From: an uncultured Acetatifactor sp.
Lineage (GTDB): Bacteria; Bacillota; Clostridia; Lachnospirales; Lachnospiraceae
Assembly: GCA_910579755.1 (NCBI GenBank)
Contig: CAJTVB010000039.1
Span: forward strand, 1-25,662
DNA: 25,662 nt
Direction: 5' to 3'
The notes under the pieces were generated by a model, which worked only from the letters and a program-made list of their open reading frames with translations, made no database searches and was not told the origin of the DNA. Shown here piece after piece: positions 24,565-25,662 of this stretch (position 1 is the first letter of the stretch; each line of letters begins with the position of its first letter). Position numbers and translations under genes: made by a program.

Positions 24565-25575
24565 TTATTCTCCCAAATTCAGGTCAAGGCTGTTTACCCA
24601 TTCCATGACTGTTTCCTGAGAGTCGCTTCCGTTCAGGCGGCGCCCCTCCATCCATGTGGCGCCACTTGTAAGCTGTTCCAAATTGGAAGCGCTGGAACCT
24701 ACCCCGCTGCCGCCGGAGGTACAAAAGGGAACCACTGTTTTGCCGGAAAAATCATAGCTTTCCACAAAGGTGCTGACAATTCTAGGTGCTTCTCCCCACC
24801 AGATGGGATAGCCGATGAACACAATATCATACTGCCCCATATTCTCCATAGAGCCGGAAATCGCCGGACGGGAAGTTGGGTCATTCATTTCGATGGTGGA
24901 GCGGCTGTTGTTGTCATTGTAGTTCAGATCTGCATCTGTGTAGGGTTCTTCAGGAATGATCTTGTAAATATCTGCATTCAGACCATTTGCAATATGTTCC
25001 GCCACGCTTTCCGTTGTACCTGTCGCGGAAAAATAAGCTACAAGCACTTTCTTTCCCTGTGTTTCAGAGGTCTCTGCTTCTGGCTGCTGTGTTTCAGAAA
25101 ACTCTGCATTTTCTGTGCCACTTACATTGACGTTTTCTGACTGACCTGCACTTTCAGTTTCTGTCTGCGTGTCACTGCTTTGTGTCTGTACGTCGTTTTC
25201 TGTGGAAGAACGCTCTGCCTGACCAGCAGAGTTACCTAGTTTTCTTATTTCATCAACCATATAATCAAGCCTGTCAAGGCACTGCTGTTTATGGTGTATC
25301 TTTTCCATTAGTTCACACTGCTTTCTGAGAATCCTGATCTGTTCCGTTTTAACTGCCGTTCTTTTGCGGAGAAGCTGCAAATATTCCTGCAATATATTCA
25401 CCCCCATGCCCGCCTCCAGCAGATCACGGATCATGCTCACTTTATGCAGCTCCTCCTCAGTATAATCAGGTACGCCATCCACAAGTGTCTCATACATGAT
25501 CAGCTTGTTTTCTTCATAATAGGTCAATCTTTCCATACTGATGCAGAACCGTTCACTTGCTTCTTTTAATGTCAT
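24565..25575 (-). CDS. MerR-type regulator fused to a flavodoxin domain
   Basis: A 336-residue fusion. Residues 1-113 are a MerR regulator: winged helix (MTLKEASERFCISMERLTYY, the typical YYE-x-N-L sequence) and a long dimerisation helix (about 70-112). Residues 114-174 are a linker of Ser, Thr, Glu, Gln and Asn. Residues 175-336 are a flavodoxin: KVLVAYFSATGTTESVAEHI with the FMN phosphate loop at 183-189, GYPIWWGEAPR (255-265) and PFCTSGGSGVG (283-293). The linker start GNSAGQ follows RKL directly; in clostridial flavodoxin lipoproteins a sequence like this follows the lipobox Cys, so the fusion probably arose by a deletion that joined the two genes in frame and removed the signal peptide. 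The flavodoxin is now cytosolic. GGAGG lies 6 bases before the start. It could be a flavin-based redox-sensing regulator or an accident. Confidence 0.85.
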   Translation of the reverse strand: MTLKEASERFCISMERLTYYEENKLIMYETLVDGVPDYTEEELHKVSMIRDLLEAGMGVNILQEYLQLLRKRTAVKTEQIRILRKQCELMEKIHHKQQCLDRLDYMVDEIRKLGNSAGQAERSSTENDVQTQSSDTQTETESAGQSENVNVSGTENAEFSETQQPEAETSETQGKKVLVAYFSATGTTESVAEHIANGLNADIYKIIPEEPYTDADLNYNDNNSRSTIEMNDPTSRPAISGSMENMGQYDIVFIGYPIWWGEAPRIVSTFVESYDFSGKTVVPFCTSGGSGVGSSASNLEQLTSGATWMEGRRLNGSDSQETVMEWVNSLDLNLGE

Positions 25576-25608
25576 TGATGCCCTCCAATCCTAAACAACG
25601 GATGTCAG

Positions 25609-25637
25609 GTCTTACCAGCCATCCTTATGTTAGTCAA
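25609..25637 (-). promoter_or_regulatory. Candidate promoter of the MerR-flavodoxin operon
   Basis: On the minus strand TTGACT (25632-25637), 17 bases, then TAAGAC (25609-25614), which is a poor -10 box. MerR-type promoters often have weak elements or long spacers. Confidence 0.35.
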
Positions 25638-25640
25638 TCA

Positions 25641-25660
25641 CCCCGCCGCAAGCAGCGGGG
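25641..25660. terminator. GC-rich hairpin at the window edge
   Basis: CCCCGC-cgcaagca-GCGGGG can form a strong hairpin. On the minus strand no T run follows; on the plus strand the window ends. It may be a terminator of a gene outside the window. Confidence 0.35.
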
Positions 25661-25662
25661 CA

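Noticed and set aside
1..25662. CRISPR arrays, tRNA or rRNA genes, insertion sequences, integrases
   Set aside because: Looked for and not seen on either strand.

Overview
The window looks like a chromosomal segment of a Clostridia bacterium (Bacillota), most likely a gut Lachnospiraceae. This rests on AAGGAG-type ribosome binding sites, a feoA-feoA-feoB iron operon with an IdeR-like repressor, YesM-type and hybrid histidine kinases beside a sugar-binding lipoprotein, and MATE, DUF4405 and flavodoxin genes. No rRNA, tRNA, CRISPR array or insertion sequence was seen. Almost all genes lie on the minus strand.

Layout, left to right. (1) 50-1342: a GMP synthase whose glutaminase half has shrunk to about 110 residues and lost its catalytic residues, with a clear promoter. 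(2) 1499-1895: a decayed amidohydrolase fragment. (3) 1939-7345: an operon for a sugar-binding lipoprotein and a 1314-residue hybrid histidine kinase, with its own promoter and terminator. (4) 7713-9318: a YesM-type kinase and a GH2 beta-galactosidase, divergent and both missing their 5' ends, as if one deletion removed the middle. (5) 9379-12895: an IdeR/MntR-type repressor gene convergent with feoA-feoA-feoB, whose promoter region carries three TTAG/CTAA-rich inverted repeats. (6) 12942-13591: a K+/H+ antiporter tail and a VOC-family protein. (7) 13674-21154: a visibly AT-rich island holding a complete Wadjet system (jetA-jetB-jetC-jetD), led by a HTH-Nudix fusion gene that overlaps jetA by four bases. 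(8) 21244-25637: a redox and transport cluster (MerR-flavodoxin fusion, DUF4405 membrane protein, lipoprotein stub, MATE exporter, truncated CMD-cupin protein) mixed with gene fragments.

How the genes fit together. Wadjet is an SMC-type defence system: JetA, JetB and JetC form a MukBEF-like DNA loop extruder, and JetD is the Toprim nuclease that cuts small circular DNA such as plasmids. The coupled HTH-Nudix protein is the best candidate for something undescribed, namely a nucleotide- or metabolite-sensing regulator or accessory factor of the system. In the iron module, the IdeR-like protein probably represses feoAAB and itself when ferrous iron is plentiful. In the sugar module, the binding lipoprotein has no ABC permease next to it, so it may serve the adjacent kinase as a sensor.

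A second theme is damage. At least seven places show gene ends joined to unrelated sequence. One in-frame join produced the intact MerR-flavodoxin reading frame. Family names come from reading the translated motifs, not from database searches.
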